A stretch of 64,000 nt of DNA from Mantamonas sphyraenae (Eukaryota > CRuMs > Mantamonadidae). This document shows, piece by piece, positions 21,477 through 31,681 of this stretch (the stretch's first letter is position 1; each line of letters starts with the position of its first letter). Under the pieces are notes generated by a model. It did not search any database. It was given only the letters and a program-made list of their open reading frames with translations, and was not told the DNA's origin. The stretch covers positions 620,001-684,000 of the forward strand of contig JAPMXV010000042.1 in assembly GCA_026936335.1 (NCBI GenBank), written 5' to 3'. Made by a program: the position numbers and the translations under genes.

Positions 21477-23716
21477 ATGTCGTCGCACGTGGGACCGTAT
21501 GTGTTAAATCGGCGTTTGGGCCAGGGCACCACTGGTAAAGTAAAGCTGGGTATCCATGAAGAGACTGGGGAGCACGTTGCCATCAAAATCGTTAGTAAGG
21601 ATTACCTCCTTAGCAAGCCACAGCTGTCCAAGAAGATTGAACGGGAGATTGCTATTCTCAAGTTGATTGATCACCCACACATTCTGAAATTGATTGACGT
21701 CTACGAGACGCGCAAGCACCTGTAAGGGCAGCGGTTTTTTTTCGCGGGTGTTTGACGTTGGTGGCGAAAGTCGAAATGGGGGTGGGCCAAGCAGGAGGGC
21801 GAGCATCAGTGCTGACACGGGAGGACTTTGGGCTGTGTGGGTGGACGTGCGATGGGGTGGGACGACGGGACGGTGCAGGTTCCTGGTGCTGGAGTACATT
21901 GAAGGAGGTGAGCTGTTCGACTATCTCGTCAGCAAGACGCGGCTGGAGCAAGACGAGGCGTTGCATTTTTTCCAGCAGATCATCTTTGCGCTGGACTATT
22001 GTCACGAGCACTTGGTGTGTCACCGAGACATGAAGCCCGAGAATCTGTTGCTAGACGGCGACAACAACATCAAGATCGCAGACTTTGGGATGGCGTCCAT
22101 GCAGAAGAAAACGGGCCTTCTTCGCACGAGCTGCGGGTGAGTTGAAAATGGGTGAGGGTGTGAGGGTGGAGCGCGCGAGGGTTATCGGCGTGCAGGAAGG
22201 CTGACACAGAGGCGGAACGGACTTGGATGCGAACCGTGTGGACGCGCAGATCACCACACTACGCGTCACCCGAGGTTGTGATGGGCAAGAAGTACAATGG
22301 CATGCAGGCAGACGTGTGGAGCTGCGGGGTGATCTTGTACGCGTTGCTGACGGGCAAGCTGCCATTTGACGACAACAACATCCGGCTGCTGCTACACAAG
22401 GTCAAAACGGGCATTTTTACGATTCCGTCATACGTTCCACCGCTGGCACGGGACCTGATCACAAAGATGATCACGGTGGACCCGAAAAGGCGGATCAGCG
22501 TGGGCGAGATCAAAGAGCATCCGTGGTTCACTCTGCTCACGCCATCAGTGCCAAGGGCAGTGTTTGCTGACCTGGACAAGAAGCACAAGGCCATTGAGCC
22601 CGAGGAGCTGGATGAGGAGTTGGTGGGCTCGTTGCGGTCGTTGGGTTTCGGGGAGAGCACGGAGAACCTGTTTGACCTGCTTTGTACAGAGCTGCAAACG
22701 GTGGAGAAGGTGTTCTACCGTATCATGTTGAAGCGCAAGCGGGTGCGAGAAGGACTGCCAGACAGCGACACAGACGGGGAGGAACACGACGAGGCGGAGC
22801 GCCAGGAGGACGACCAGGATGACAACGAGGATCTGTTTCTGTTTGACGACGAGCCTGGACAGGCGGGCGACGAGGAAGAGGAGGAGGACGAGGAGGACGG
22901 GAACGGGGACGGCCTGGAGCTGGACGATGTGGTGGGGCGAGGTCAGCGGTTCCGAGGTGGCAGCGAAAGTGGCAAGGAGAGCATGCTGTCGTCTTCATCG
23001 ACAGCCCAACGGGGCACACGGATGGACCATTCCTACGGAAGGGGATCGGGAGGAATGGTGCTGGATGAGGGGAGTCCCATGGGACGCTTTTCCTCGTCGT
23101 ACAACCCAAGCTCGATGGACGACTCGCCGTACGCGAGTCACATGACCAACTTTGATCTGACGGGCACGACACCGACGTTCCACAGGGCCATCCGCAACCG
23201 GTGGGAAACGGACGAGGAGCTGGAGGCAGGGACACCGTCGACGCCCATGTCGATCATGGAGCAGTTTGGACACACGCGACACACGTCGTCGTCGTCGTCG
23301 TCGTCTTCGTCAGCATACCAGCAGCGACTCAACATGGACCAGATCGAGGAAGAAGAAATGCCTGTGGAATTGTCGTCCAACTCGCAGGGGGACGACGAAC
23401 AATTTGTGTTTGAGGCAGACGGAATGGAGAGCACAGACAAGCAGAACAGGGCGAGCAAGACGATTATGACACGTATGCTGCCGCGAAAGATCACGAGCGC
23501 CATCAAGAACCTTGTGCAGTCTCGATGCGAAGAGTATGAGCAGCGGACAGCAACTCGTTCTCTGCGGTGTACCGGGAAGACGAGGAGCGAATGGTTGTGC
23601 AGCTGCGCATCGAAGCTGGCCTGGCCACTTACTCTGTCGTTGTGACATCGTTGGCCGGCAACTCGAAGCTGCTGGGTGCGTTTTGCGAGCTTGTGGAAGA
23701 GTGTGTGGCCGCATAG
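21477..23716 (+). CDS. BRSK/SAD-type AMPK-related protein kinase with KA1-like tail (frame break near 3' end)
   Basis: Exons are 21477-21721, 21879-22136 and 22250 onward. The kinase domain (about residues 8-265) opens [18 protein letters not shown], with catalytic Lys in [18 protein letters not shown], and DFG in ADFGMAS. The LKB1-type activation loop is [19 protein letters not shown]-like segment follows ([15 protein letters not shown]), then a long acidic/Ser-rich linker. The C-terminus aligns by eye with a BRSK KA1-like domain: [12 protein letters not shown]..., [10 protein letters not shown], then [22 protein letters not shown]. The last 54 codons are in the -1 frame after about 23545 and end at TAG 23714-23716. 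Without the shift the frame stops at about 23645. BRSK kinases act downstream of LKB1 in polarity control. Introns contain GCTGACAC motifs. Confidence 0.92.
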
Positions 23717-23881
23717 GAATGGAAGGGCGTCTTTGGGAGTGGCGTGGTCTTTGGGAATGGAGTGGGTTTTGTGCAGCGGGTGAAGGGGTTGGGGAAGGAT
23801 GGCGACCTCTGGGAGTGGGAAGGAAGGGTGTGAGTGCAGTGCGCTGGCAAGTGCAACCATCTCGCCCGTGTTCAGTGTCCA

Positions 23882-23883
23882 AT

Positions 23884-23919
<36 letters not shown>

Positions 23920-25607
23920 CAGTAGCAGCAGTAGTGGTGGTGATATGCGTGAACAGGTGCGTGCTGCTTTGGAGCAGGTGACGGTGGAAGAGATGAAGGG
24001 GATGGACGAGAGTGAGCTGAAGGCACAGGTGGAGGGAGCGGTGGGGACAACAGTGGACAGCGATGTGTACAACGAGGAGTTGGACAGGCGGATGGAAAAG
24101 ATGATGGAAGAGACGATGGAGGAGGAGCTGGAAGCGGCTGGAGACGACGAGCAAGAGGAGGACGACCTGTTTGGCACAGGTGGGGCCGGAGACGACGACC
24201 TGGACGATGTGTTTGGGGGCGAGCTGGGCGATGACGTGTTTGGAGGCGAGCTGGGCGGTGGCGAGGAACAGGGTAAGGATAGCGGGGGCGGAAGGCGGCA
24301 TGCGTGAGGAGAGGGTTGCCCGGCGCGCCAAGGCGAGGTGACTGCACACACTGACGCAGGGGGAACCGTTGACCCTCCGTACCTGACTGGTCATGCACCT
24401 CATGTACGCGGGGTGCACGCATGTGATGCTGGAATTGGGGCAGACTTTGCAGGGACGTCTGAGGCGGCGCTGGCGTATCTGACCAACCTGACGCAAAAGT
24501 GAGCTGCGGTGCCCAAGAGGAGAGACAAAGAGGAGAAAAGAGGCGATGTGTGGAGACACACACTGACACCCACATGCACATCTCACACATCACTGCGTCT
24601 CTCTCTCTCTCTCTCTCTCTGTGTCTCTGTCTCTCTGTCTGTGACCACACAGTACGAAGAAAGCTAGCAAGAAGCGGCGGTCGACGCGGAAGCGAAAGGT
24701 GCCCGAAGGCGAGGGCGGTGCAGGGGATGGAGAGAAGGAGAAGGAGGAGGAGGAGCTGGACTGGTTCGAGCAGCGTATGAAGCAATTTAAGAAGGCGCGC
24801 AAGAGCAAGGCGGACACACAGGGCGACTCGACGGAACACGACGAAGTGGCCATGATGTTTGTCGCGAGGATGAACGAAGCTAACGAAGCGGACCGGGCCG
24901 CGTATGAGGCATCTGAACCAGCGTTCAACAAGCTCAAGATGTTGGGGGAGGTGGAGAGCATGATGGACAAGTCGTTCATGAAGAATGCGCTCCTGGACAA
25001 CGGATTCCTGCAGCTTCTGAAGGACTGGCTGGACCCGATGAGCGACGGGCAGCTGCCGTCGGTGCGCATCCGGGAAACGCTGATCAACAAGCTGGCCAGC
25101 GATGGGGGATACATCAACAACAACAACGAGCGGGCAGACAGCCACGTGAGGCAGCTGAAGGCAAGTAAGCTGGGGTTGGTGATCACCTTCCTGTCGCGAC
25201 ACCCCAAGGAAACGGCAGCCAACAGGCGGCTTTGCCAGGAGCTGATCAATCAGTGGTCGCGGATGATGTTGAACCTGCCCAGCGGATACGAGGACCAGGA
25301 GATTGAGGACGTGCAGGTGGATCCGCGGGAGCAGAAGCGAAAGCAGGCGCTGAGCCACCAGCTGAGCAAGCGCAAGCTGAAGGAAGACGTGGCGGCAGGA
25401 AGAGCCCAGCTGTTTGGACAGGCTGTGGACTTTGACTTTAAGAAGCGACCTGTGCAGGTGCTGCGTGAGGGCAAGGTGAAGAACAAGAACCCGAGCCAGT
25501 TCCGCTTCAAGCGCTTCGAAAAGGCGGGTCTGGAGCACCGCAAGAAGACAAGTGGGGCAGGCACTGCGGTGAAGATGAGTGTGCAGGGACGGGGAATGAA
25601 CATGTGA
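23882..25607 (+). CDS. IWS1: IWS1/Spn1 transcription elongation factor (494 aa)
   Basis: Partner of SPT6 on elongating RNA polymerase II. Exons are 23882-24272, 24360-24498 and 24653-25607. The protein starts with Met and about 18 serines from an AGC repeat. A long acidic region follows, with FGG-type repeats (DDVFGGELGDDVFGG) and then a basic cluster (KKASKKRRSTRKRK). The TFIIS N-terminal-like (LW) domain lies at about 280-400: FLQLLKDWLDPMSDGQLPSVRIRETLINKL...LGLVITFLSRHPKETAANRRLCQELINQWSR. The C-terminal tail is conserved (RKQALSHQLSKRKL, RFKRFEKAGLEHRKK). Intron 2 has a TC-dinucleotide run and ACTGACACC. Its TGA overlaps the ATG of the next ORF by one base. Confidence 0.95.
23885..23938 (+). 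repeat. AGC trinucleotide repeat coding poly-Ser at the IWS1 N-terminus
   Basis: About eighteen serine codons directly after ATG, mostly AGC with a few AGT interruptions near the 3' end. Repeats like this are prone to length change. Confidence 0.9.
24598..24642 (+). repeat. TC-dinucleotide microsatellite in IWS1 intron 2
   Basis: A (TC)n run with GT interruptions between the CTGACAC motif (about 24564) and the acceptor at 24652. It works as an extended polypyrimidine tract. Confidence 0.85.
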
Positions 25608-26539
25608 TGACGATGATTGAGGGAGACGGGCGATGCCCTTGGCAACAGAACAGCAGCAGCAGCAGGTCCAGCCGCAAGAAGAACATGAGCCGCTTCAAGC
25701 GCAAGACGCAAGGAGAGGACGACGAGAGCGACTCGTCTTCTGACGAAGAGGGCATTCTGAACGTGATCCGGGAAAAGAGTGTGCAGGCGCAGGCTCGTGC
25801 GCAGGGGGAGTCGCCTCAGAAGAAGCGAGAGGGCGGACGAGGAGGGAGAGGGGCCAAAGTGGGCAAGGGGGGTAAGAAGAAACGTGAAATCAGGATAGAA
25901 GACAGCGTGGACAGCGTGGGAGACACGGTGGGCTCTGGACTGGCGCAGGACGAGCTGCTGGCGATCCAGGAGACACAGCGGAAACGAGAGGCGCGGGCGG
26001 CAAGCGCAGAAGACGGCAGCAGCGGCGGGCCGGAAGGAGTCAATGGGATACTGGGAAAGGTGTTGGGAGGGGTGAGTGACAACAAGAACACAAACAGTGG
26101 GGAGCACGGTGGAGGGAAGACACAGACAGGTGGTGGCGGAGGCGGAGGAGGAGGGGAAGAAGCCAGCGGAGGCAGCGGAAGCAGGAGGAGGACAGGCACA
26201 GGGACAAGCAATGGGGAAACATCATCTGCAAACAATGGGGCATCGACTGTGTTTGAGGATCCAGCTGTGAGTGGCGTGGGCAATGCACGGTGTGAAGGCG
26301 AGGCAAGGCTGCGGACGTTGAACAAGCGTGTGCGCAGCGAGGCAGTGGCACGGTACAACAAGGTGTACCATGACCTGGAGAAACAGGTTGTTTCGGACGA
26401 ACAAACGCTGAGCAAACACCTGTCGGGCACACAAGACATGCTCGTGCACGTGCGCAGCTTCAACGACGACCTGGACAAAATCTGCACCCAGAGTGAGCAC
26501 ATCACAAGCTTCCTGCAGCGTTGGGGCGAAAGCAAGTGA
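25607..26539 (+). CDS. Unrecognised basic/Gly-rich protein with C-terminal coiled coil (310 aa)
   Basis: Open frame directly downstream of IWS1: its ATG (25607) overlaps the IWS1 TGA (25605-25607). A second in-frame Met at 25685 (MSRFKRKTQG) gives a more normal N-terminus. The N-terminal part is charged (DDESDSSSDEEG, GGRGGRGAKVGKGGKKKREIR), the middle is Gly-rich, and the last 85 residues form a heptad-like helix (LNKRVRSEAVARYNKVYHDLEK...LHVRSFNDDLDKICTQSE..ITSFLQRW). The C-terminal helix resembles small coiled-coil subunits of multiprotein complexes, but I do not recognise the family. It could be expressed from its own promoter inside the IWS1 CDS or by reinitiation. Confidence 0.65.
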   Translation: MTMIEGDGRCPWQQNSSSSRSSRKKNMSRFKRKTQGEDDESDSSSDEEGILNVIREKSVQAQARAQGESPQKKREGGRGGRGAKVGKGGKKKREIRIEDSVDSVGDTVGSGLAQDELLAIQETQRKREARAASAEDGSSGGPEGVNGILGKVLGGVSDNKNTNSGEHGGGKTQTGGGGGGGGGEEASGGSGSRRRTGTGTSNGETSSANNGASTVFEDPAVSGVGNARCEGEARLRTLNKRVRSEAVARYNKVYHDLEKQVVSDEQTLSKHLSGTQDMLVHVRSFNDDLDKICTQSEHITSFLQRWGESK

Positions 26540-26574
26540 GCATGACGAGTGTAAACATGCATTGATGCATTGAA

Positions 26575-29317
26575 TCAGGCAGACGCATCCTCATCGTCGT
26601 CGTCGTCCTCGTTCTGCGCAGTGTTGCTTCGCTCCCTTTCCTGATCCCTCCAGAAGCCCGTGAGGTTTGCGCGCTCGCTCTGTCGCTCTTGCGCTTTGCG
26701 ACTCTGCTCCATTTCGCGGTAGGTACGGTCACGATCGATAAGTGCCATGGCAAACTGGATGTCCTTGTCCCGCTTCTTGCGTTCCCGTGCTTCCTTCAGC
26801 TCGATCTGTTGTTGCAGATACGATGTCAACTCGGCCTTTTCAGCTTCGCTCGGTCCAAACGACATCTGTTCGCTGGGCATCATGGGAGGGCGCTCGACCA
26901 TGGCCCTGCGCTCCGCCTGCTCCTGTTCGCGCTGCTTCTGCTTGAACGCAATCTGTTGCTGCAGGATGCGGAAAGTCTCACGCTTCTCGTTCTCAACAAT
27001 CTGGTTGTGCAGCTCATCGGCAGCGGTGCGCAGCTGGGTCTGGTAGTCGATTTCATGGTCGGCCTGCTTTTCATACTTGCGCTTCTCCTTGGCCTCCTTG
27101 GCGGCGCGTTTCTTTGCCTGCTCAAACACTGCGTTGACGCACTCCTGGTTGGGCTGTCGCAGTCGTTCCTTGTTGCTGTGGTTCCACAGTGTGTAAAAGA
27201 TGTCCCCCTTGAGCATAAAGTCGTCCACAACGGGGTTGTTGTCCTTTTCCACCGGGTTGTACCGTCCTGCCAGATGGTCGTTGTGATGCGGGTGGCCAGC
27301 TCGCTCGTCTGCCATGTTGAGCAGTTGCTCGCCATTTTCCTCAAAAAACTGTTTCGCCAGCATTTTGTTGCTGGTTCCGTTCTGCATCAGATGCACCTGT
27401 GTGCGGTTGAACGAGTTTTCCTCAATCCACTTGTCCAGTCCCTTGCCCTGTGCGCCCGTGTTTGTGTTGCCCTTGGCCACATTCTGAGTGTGAGACACAG
27501 CCTTGCGTGCTCGCGGAGACTGAGACGACGCTTGCGACGAAGCTCGGCCGCTGCTGCGGCGGGATTGGCGACTGGAGAGCAGTTCACGCTCTGCCTTTTC
27601 GGCATCCTGGAGCGCCTTTTGGGTTTGGGAGCTCATCAGACGGTTGTGTTTCTGCAGCACTTGCTGGCTGAGTGACGAGGAGGCACCTCCGCCTGCTTGG
27701 TGTCGACCACTGAGCATGGAGGTAGGGCGTGCGTTTTGCACTTGCTGGCGGTGCCACGACGCCTGCGTGGAAGGACGCTGGGACCCAGAGCCGTATGAAG
27801 AATAGGAGGAGTAGGACGAGGCGTAGCTGCCACTGCCGTACGAAGACCAGCTGTCGTAGGAAGCGTCCGAGGCGCGGCTGAACGATCGGAAGGAGCCCGA
27901 GAGGGAGCTGGAGGTGCTGGGACGCGATGTAACTGACTGACGCTCAATCTCTGCACTGTACGAGTCACGCTGCTGCTTGCGACGAAGCGGGACGGGCTTT
28001 TGCTTAACATGGAGCACCTGGTTGCCCGAAGCGTCTGTGCGCACAGACATGCTTGTCGACGGGCGCTCCTGGGCGTACTGAGGATGTCCATGACGGCTGC
28101 TGCTGCTTGTGATACTTCTCCTGCTGCTGCTGCTGCTTGTGCGGCCACGTGCAGAGGCCGACGAGGAACCGTGCTCCCATCCAAAGTCAATGTCGCTGTG
28201 GGCGTCGTTGTTGTCGTAAAACATGGGCCCACTGTTGTTGCCACCGGTTTCGCTGTTGCTGTTGGAGTTGGAGTTGGAGTTGCTGCTGTGTTGATCAGTT
28301 TCACTGGAGAGCGAAGCCAGCTCGGTGTCCGGTCGCTGCACGCCCAGCTGCTTCTGGGCCGATTTCCACGCCCGTGCCGAGTACTGCGAGTCACCCAAGT
28401 CTTTTTGCGAGGCTCGGCTGAGAGTTGACTCTCGGGTCTGCTGCACCTCGGATTGGCAGAGCTCAGAGACCACGTCGCAAAACTGGAACTGTAGCAGCGG
28501 TGTGTTAGCCACGAGACGCAAGGGGCTCGAGATCCACTCTGTGGGGGACACTGTACCCTTCCTCATCCATCCTCCCCCTATGGTTACCTTGATGGCGCGT
28601 CCAGACGACGTCAGCGTGCCGATCTTGAGATCGAGCTGGACGCGTTCGCCGGCACCCATGGCCGTGCCGATAGTGTCAAAGATATCAGAAAGGGAAACCA
28701 TGACCTGGCGTTTGGTCAATCCTGTGGCAACAATGAGCTCGCTGTAGTTGAGAGTGATGCCATTGACGTTGGCAAGAGAGACGCTGCGTGCCTGCGGGGG
28801 ATTTTGAACGTTGCGTCGCTTGTCAGCTGGGGCAACGGCCGGGAGGGTGCAGCTGGCGGTGACGAGTTTTCACGTCGCGCATGTTTACACACGAGACTAC
28901 AGCGGGTGTGGGGGTGTGGGAAGGTCTCTTCAACGTACCATCTTGACGCCGTAGCGGGAAGCAAACTTGTTGTGGATGGCAAACACTGGCCTGCGCTCTC
29001 GCACGCTGCCCAGGAGTCCACGATCACGCTCTGTGTGAAGGTAAGCCCATGTACCCAGGTCTGGGATACGTACACCCTGTTGGAGAGGCGTCAAGACGGG
29101 AGTGGGGTGGCCAAGAGGCGTGTGTGAGCCTGCCCAGCACTTTGTTGGCCGAAATTCAAGGAATGCCACCTACACGGCCGGTTTCCACAACATGCTTCCA
29201 GAGCCAGTTGAGGAGGGCTGACCACACCTTCTTGTAGGTGGTCTTTGTGATGCCCTCACGCTTGACACGTGGTTTGCGAATGCACTCGAGCAGGAGTTGC
29301 TTCAAGCCAAACGACAT
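26575..29317 (-). CDS. CCDC81-like protein (HU-fold domains plus coiled coils), flagellar/centrosomal type
   Basis: Exons are 29317-29174, 29076-28939, 28791-28588 and 28488-26575, all phase 0, giving 799 aa. The N-terminal 180 residues hold two small HU/IHF-like alpha-beta units as in CCDC81: KTTYKKVWSALLNWLWKHV then GVRIPDLGTWAY...RPVFAIHNKF, followed by TGLTKRQVMVSLSDIFDTIG and VQLDLKIGTLTSSG. A long Ser/Tyr-rich disordered middle has repeated GSYASSYSSYSSY-type runs. The C-terminal third has coiled coils (AKEAKEKRKYEKQADHEIDYQTQL, MSFGPSEAEKAELTSYLQQQIELK). CCDC81 proteins associate with centrosomes and flagella, which fits a flagellated organism. The final intron uses GCTAACAC. It is divergent from the USP gene, 131 nt apart. 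Confidence 0.88.
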
Positions 29318-29448
29318 CGGTGGTTGGCACAATCGTCGCAGCGGACCACAAACACACATGTGCCAAACTGTGGCTCAGTGGCGTGTGTGGATGATGCATG
29401 TGATGCACGGGAGAAGCCAGTTGGGCCCATGCGGAAGCAAACCATCGC

Positions 29449-31635
29449 ATGAGTCGCAGGCAACAGACTTTCAGCAGCGGCGGTGTGGGACTGCATGACG
29501 ACAGCCCAGGGGGGATCCGACGGAGCAATCGTCGCAATGTGAGCACCCTTTCGTTGGGAAGCTCAGCCAGTGTGCCGAGGAACTCTTGGAACATCGGCGG
29601 CAGTAGTCGAAATCGATCCTTGTACAGGTCAACAGAGAGCAGCGGGTATGGGGTTGGATCGCAGTACAAGACGAGCAACAGCCATGCGCACCCGAGTATG
29701 GGTGGGACAGGACGCAAGACAAGCCGAGACGGAGTTGTGGAGGAGACCATTGAGCTGAACAGCGGCAGCTCAGCGAAGCGCACCAAGCGCAGCTCGTCAC
29801 GTGGGTCAACCTCGTCGAACTCATCGGCAACGCAGTATGGAACGCACAACATGAACTCTGTGGAGGACAGATTGCGGTGGTACCAAGCGGGAGGCCGAAG
29901 CAGCGCGAGTGGCGGGACAACGGTCGGAAGCGGCAGCGGCAACGGGTACAAAGCATCGTTGGCCCGGGTGACAAATACGATGCAACACATGCAGGGGAGC
30001 ACGGCAGGGCTGGAAAGATCGAGTGGTGACAGCACGGGAGTGAGGGCAAGCAGCAGCCGGAATTTGTACGGGCAACTGAGCGGCGCACGAGAGTCTGTTG
30101 GAAGCCGCGTGGAGCACGGAAACTCGCGATTGCATCGAATGAGTGACCGAGACTCATACGCGAGCGTGAGTGAGCTGGGTGAAAGCGGAGGCGGAGTGCG
30201 GAGCAGATCGGTCGCAAGCAGATCCAGTGAGCCAGATGTGGAGGAAGAGGAGGAGGAAACGATGATGACAGAGAGGGACGGAAGGAGCAACCTGGCGTCG
30301 ACGAAGCATCGATTGTCGTCGTCCTCGCTGTCGTCGTCAGTGTCGTCGGGCAGGGGAAAGGGCACGCGCACACGGTTGGAGGAATACGAGAGCAGCAGCG
30401 GCGGGTCGTCGTCTTCGCCTCGGGGTCTGACCGGCCTGGAGAACTTGGGCAATACTTGCTTCATGAACAGTATTGTCCAGTGTCTCAGCAACACGCGCTT
30501 GCTGTGCAACTACTTTCTCAGCGGAGACTACACCGCGGATCTGAACACACAAGTGAGCACACGTGGGAAGCTGGCCAGCGCGTTTGGCAGTCTTATGGAG
30601 CAGATGTGGCGAAAGGGAAGTGGCGGAAGCAGCAGTAGCGGGCTCTACAGCGGCTCGTCCCGCTTGTACTCAAGCTCCTATTCGTCGTACTCGTCGTACT
30701 CGTCGTACGGAGGGCGCAGCAGCGTGTCACCATCTGCATTTAAGCGTGAGGTGGGCAAGTATGCGTCCCGATTTATGGGCTACGAACAGCAGGATGCCCA
30801 CGAGTTTCTCCGCTTTTTGCTGGACGGCCTTCACACGGATCTGAACCTGGTGCGGCGCAAGATCAAGTATGTGGAACGTACAGACGAAGAAGACGCGGCT
30901 CTGAGCAGCGAGGAGAAGGCAGAGGTGTACTGGGAGCGTCATGTCGAGCGCAACCAGTCGTTTGTGATGGATCTGTTCTGTGGCCAACTGCGCAGTTCTG
31001 TGCAGTGCACAGTGTGCAACACAGTATCAGAGGCGTTTGATCCATTCATGGACCTGTCCGTACCCATTCCCAAGCAGTACCAATCGTCTCGCAGCACCAG
31101 GCCATCGTACGGTGGATACCACTCCCGATTCAGCAGCTACGGCAGCAGCAGCTACGGCAGCTACAGCAGCTATGACGATTCGTCTGTATCTTGTACACTG
31201 ACCGAGTGCCTGGAGGAGTTTACAAAGAGTGAGCTGCTGGACGAGGAGGAAAAGTACTTTTGCTCACGGTGCAAGAAGCGCCAGCGCAGCCGGAAGGCAT
31301 TCTCCATCCGCACGCTGCCGCCGGTCCTTGTCATCCACATCAAGCGCTTTGTGTACAACACATACACTCGCTCCAAGTTGGCCACGAGCGTGGATTTCCC
31401 CACCCGCGGCCTGGATATGTCTGCGTATGCAGACGGCGGCCAAAACGCCGTCTACGATCTCTTTGCTGTCAGCAACCATATCGGGAGCATGGGAGGAGGT
31501 CACTACACAGCCCATTGTATCAACCAGGACGACGGGGCGTGGCACAGCTACAACGACTCGTCCGTGAGCAGCGCCTCAGAGTCGTCGCTCAGCAAATCCA
31601 ACGCCTACGTCCTGTTCTATGCGCTTCGCAAATGA
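29449..31635 (+). CDS. Ubiquitin-specific protease, USP2/USP21-like (728 aa)
   Basis: Single-exon C19 deubiquitinase. The N-terminal 320 residues are disordered and Ser/Gly/Arg-rich. The catalytic domain starts LTGLENLGNTCFMNSIVQCL, with nucleophile Cys337, and continues with the QQDAHEFLRFLLDGL box. The zinc ribbon is C-x2-C (VQCTVCNTVSEAF) and C-x2-C (YFCSRCKKRQ). FSIRTLPPVLVIHIKRF follows, and the His box is GSMGGGHYTAHC (His685), then WHSYNDSSVS. Two Ser/Tyr-rich insertions (SSRLYSSSYSSYSSYSSYG at about 405-425, SYGSYSSYDD at about 565-580) interrupt the fingers and palm; they are lineage-specific. It should cleave ubiquitin chains in the cytosol. Substrates are not inferable. Confidence 0.95.
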   Translation: MSRRQQTFSSGGVGLHDDSPGGIRRSNRRNVSTLSLGSSASVPRNSWNIGGSSRNRSLYRSTESSGYGVGSQYKTSNSHAHPSMGGTGRKTSRDGVVEETIELNSGSSAKRTKRSSSRGSTSSNSSATQYGTHNMNSVEDRLRWYQAGGRSSASGGTTVGSGSGNGYKASLARVTNTMQHMQGSTAGLERSSGDSTGVRASSSRNLYGQLSGARESVGSRVEHGNSRLHRMSDRDSYASVSELGESGGGVRSRSVASRSSEPDVEEEEEETMMTERDGRSNLASTKHRLSSSSLSSSVSSGRGKGTRTRLEEYESSSGGSSSSPRGLTGLENLGNTCFMNSIVQCLSNTRLLCNYFLSGDYTADLNTQVSTRGKLASAFGSLMEQMWRKGSGGSSSSGLYSGSSRLYSSSYSSYSSYSSYGGRSSVSPSAFKREVGKYASRFMGYEQQDAHEFLRFLLDGLHTDLNLVRRKIKYVERTDEEDAALSSEEKAEVYWERHVERNQSFVMDLFCGQLRSSVQCTVCNTVSEAFDPFMDLSVPIPKQYQSSRSTRPSYGGYHSRFSSYGSSSYGSYSSYDDSSVSCTLTECLEEFTKSELLDEEEKYFCSRCKKRQRSRKAFSIRTLPPVLVIHIKRFVYNTYTRSKLATSVDFPTRGLDMSAYADGGQNAVYDLFAVSNHIGSMGGGHYTAHCINQDDGAWHSYNDSSVSSASESSLSKSNAYVLFYALRK

Positions 31636-31681
31636 AGCCCGGTTGATAGTGTACATCAAGGTTGCTTGATGAGATGTGGAT

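Noticed and set aside
23310-25538. 742-codon minus-strand frame over BRSK/IWS1
   Set aside because: Low-complexity His/Pro/Leu-rich antisense translation crossing two well-supported plus-strand genes.
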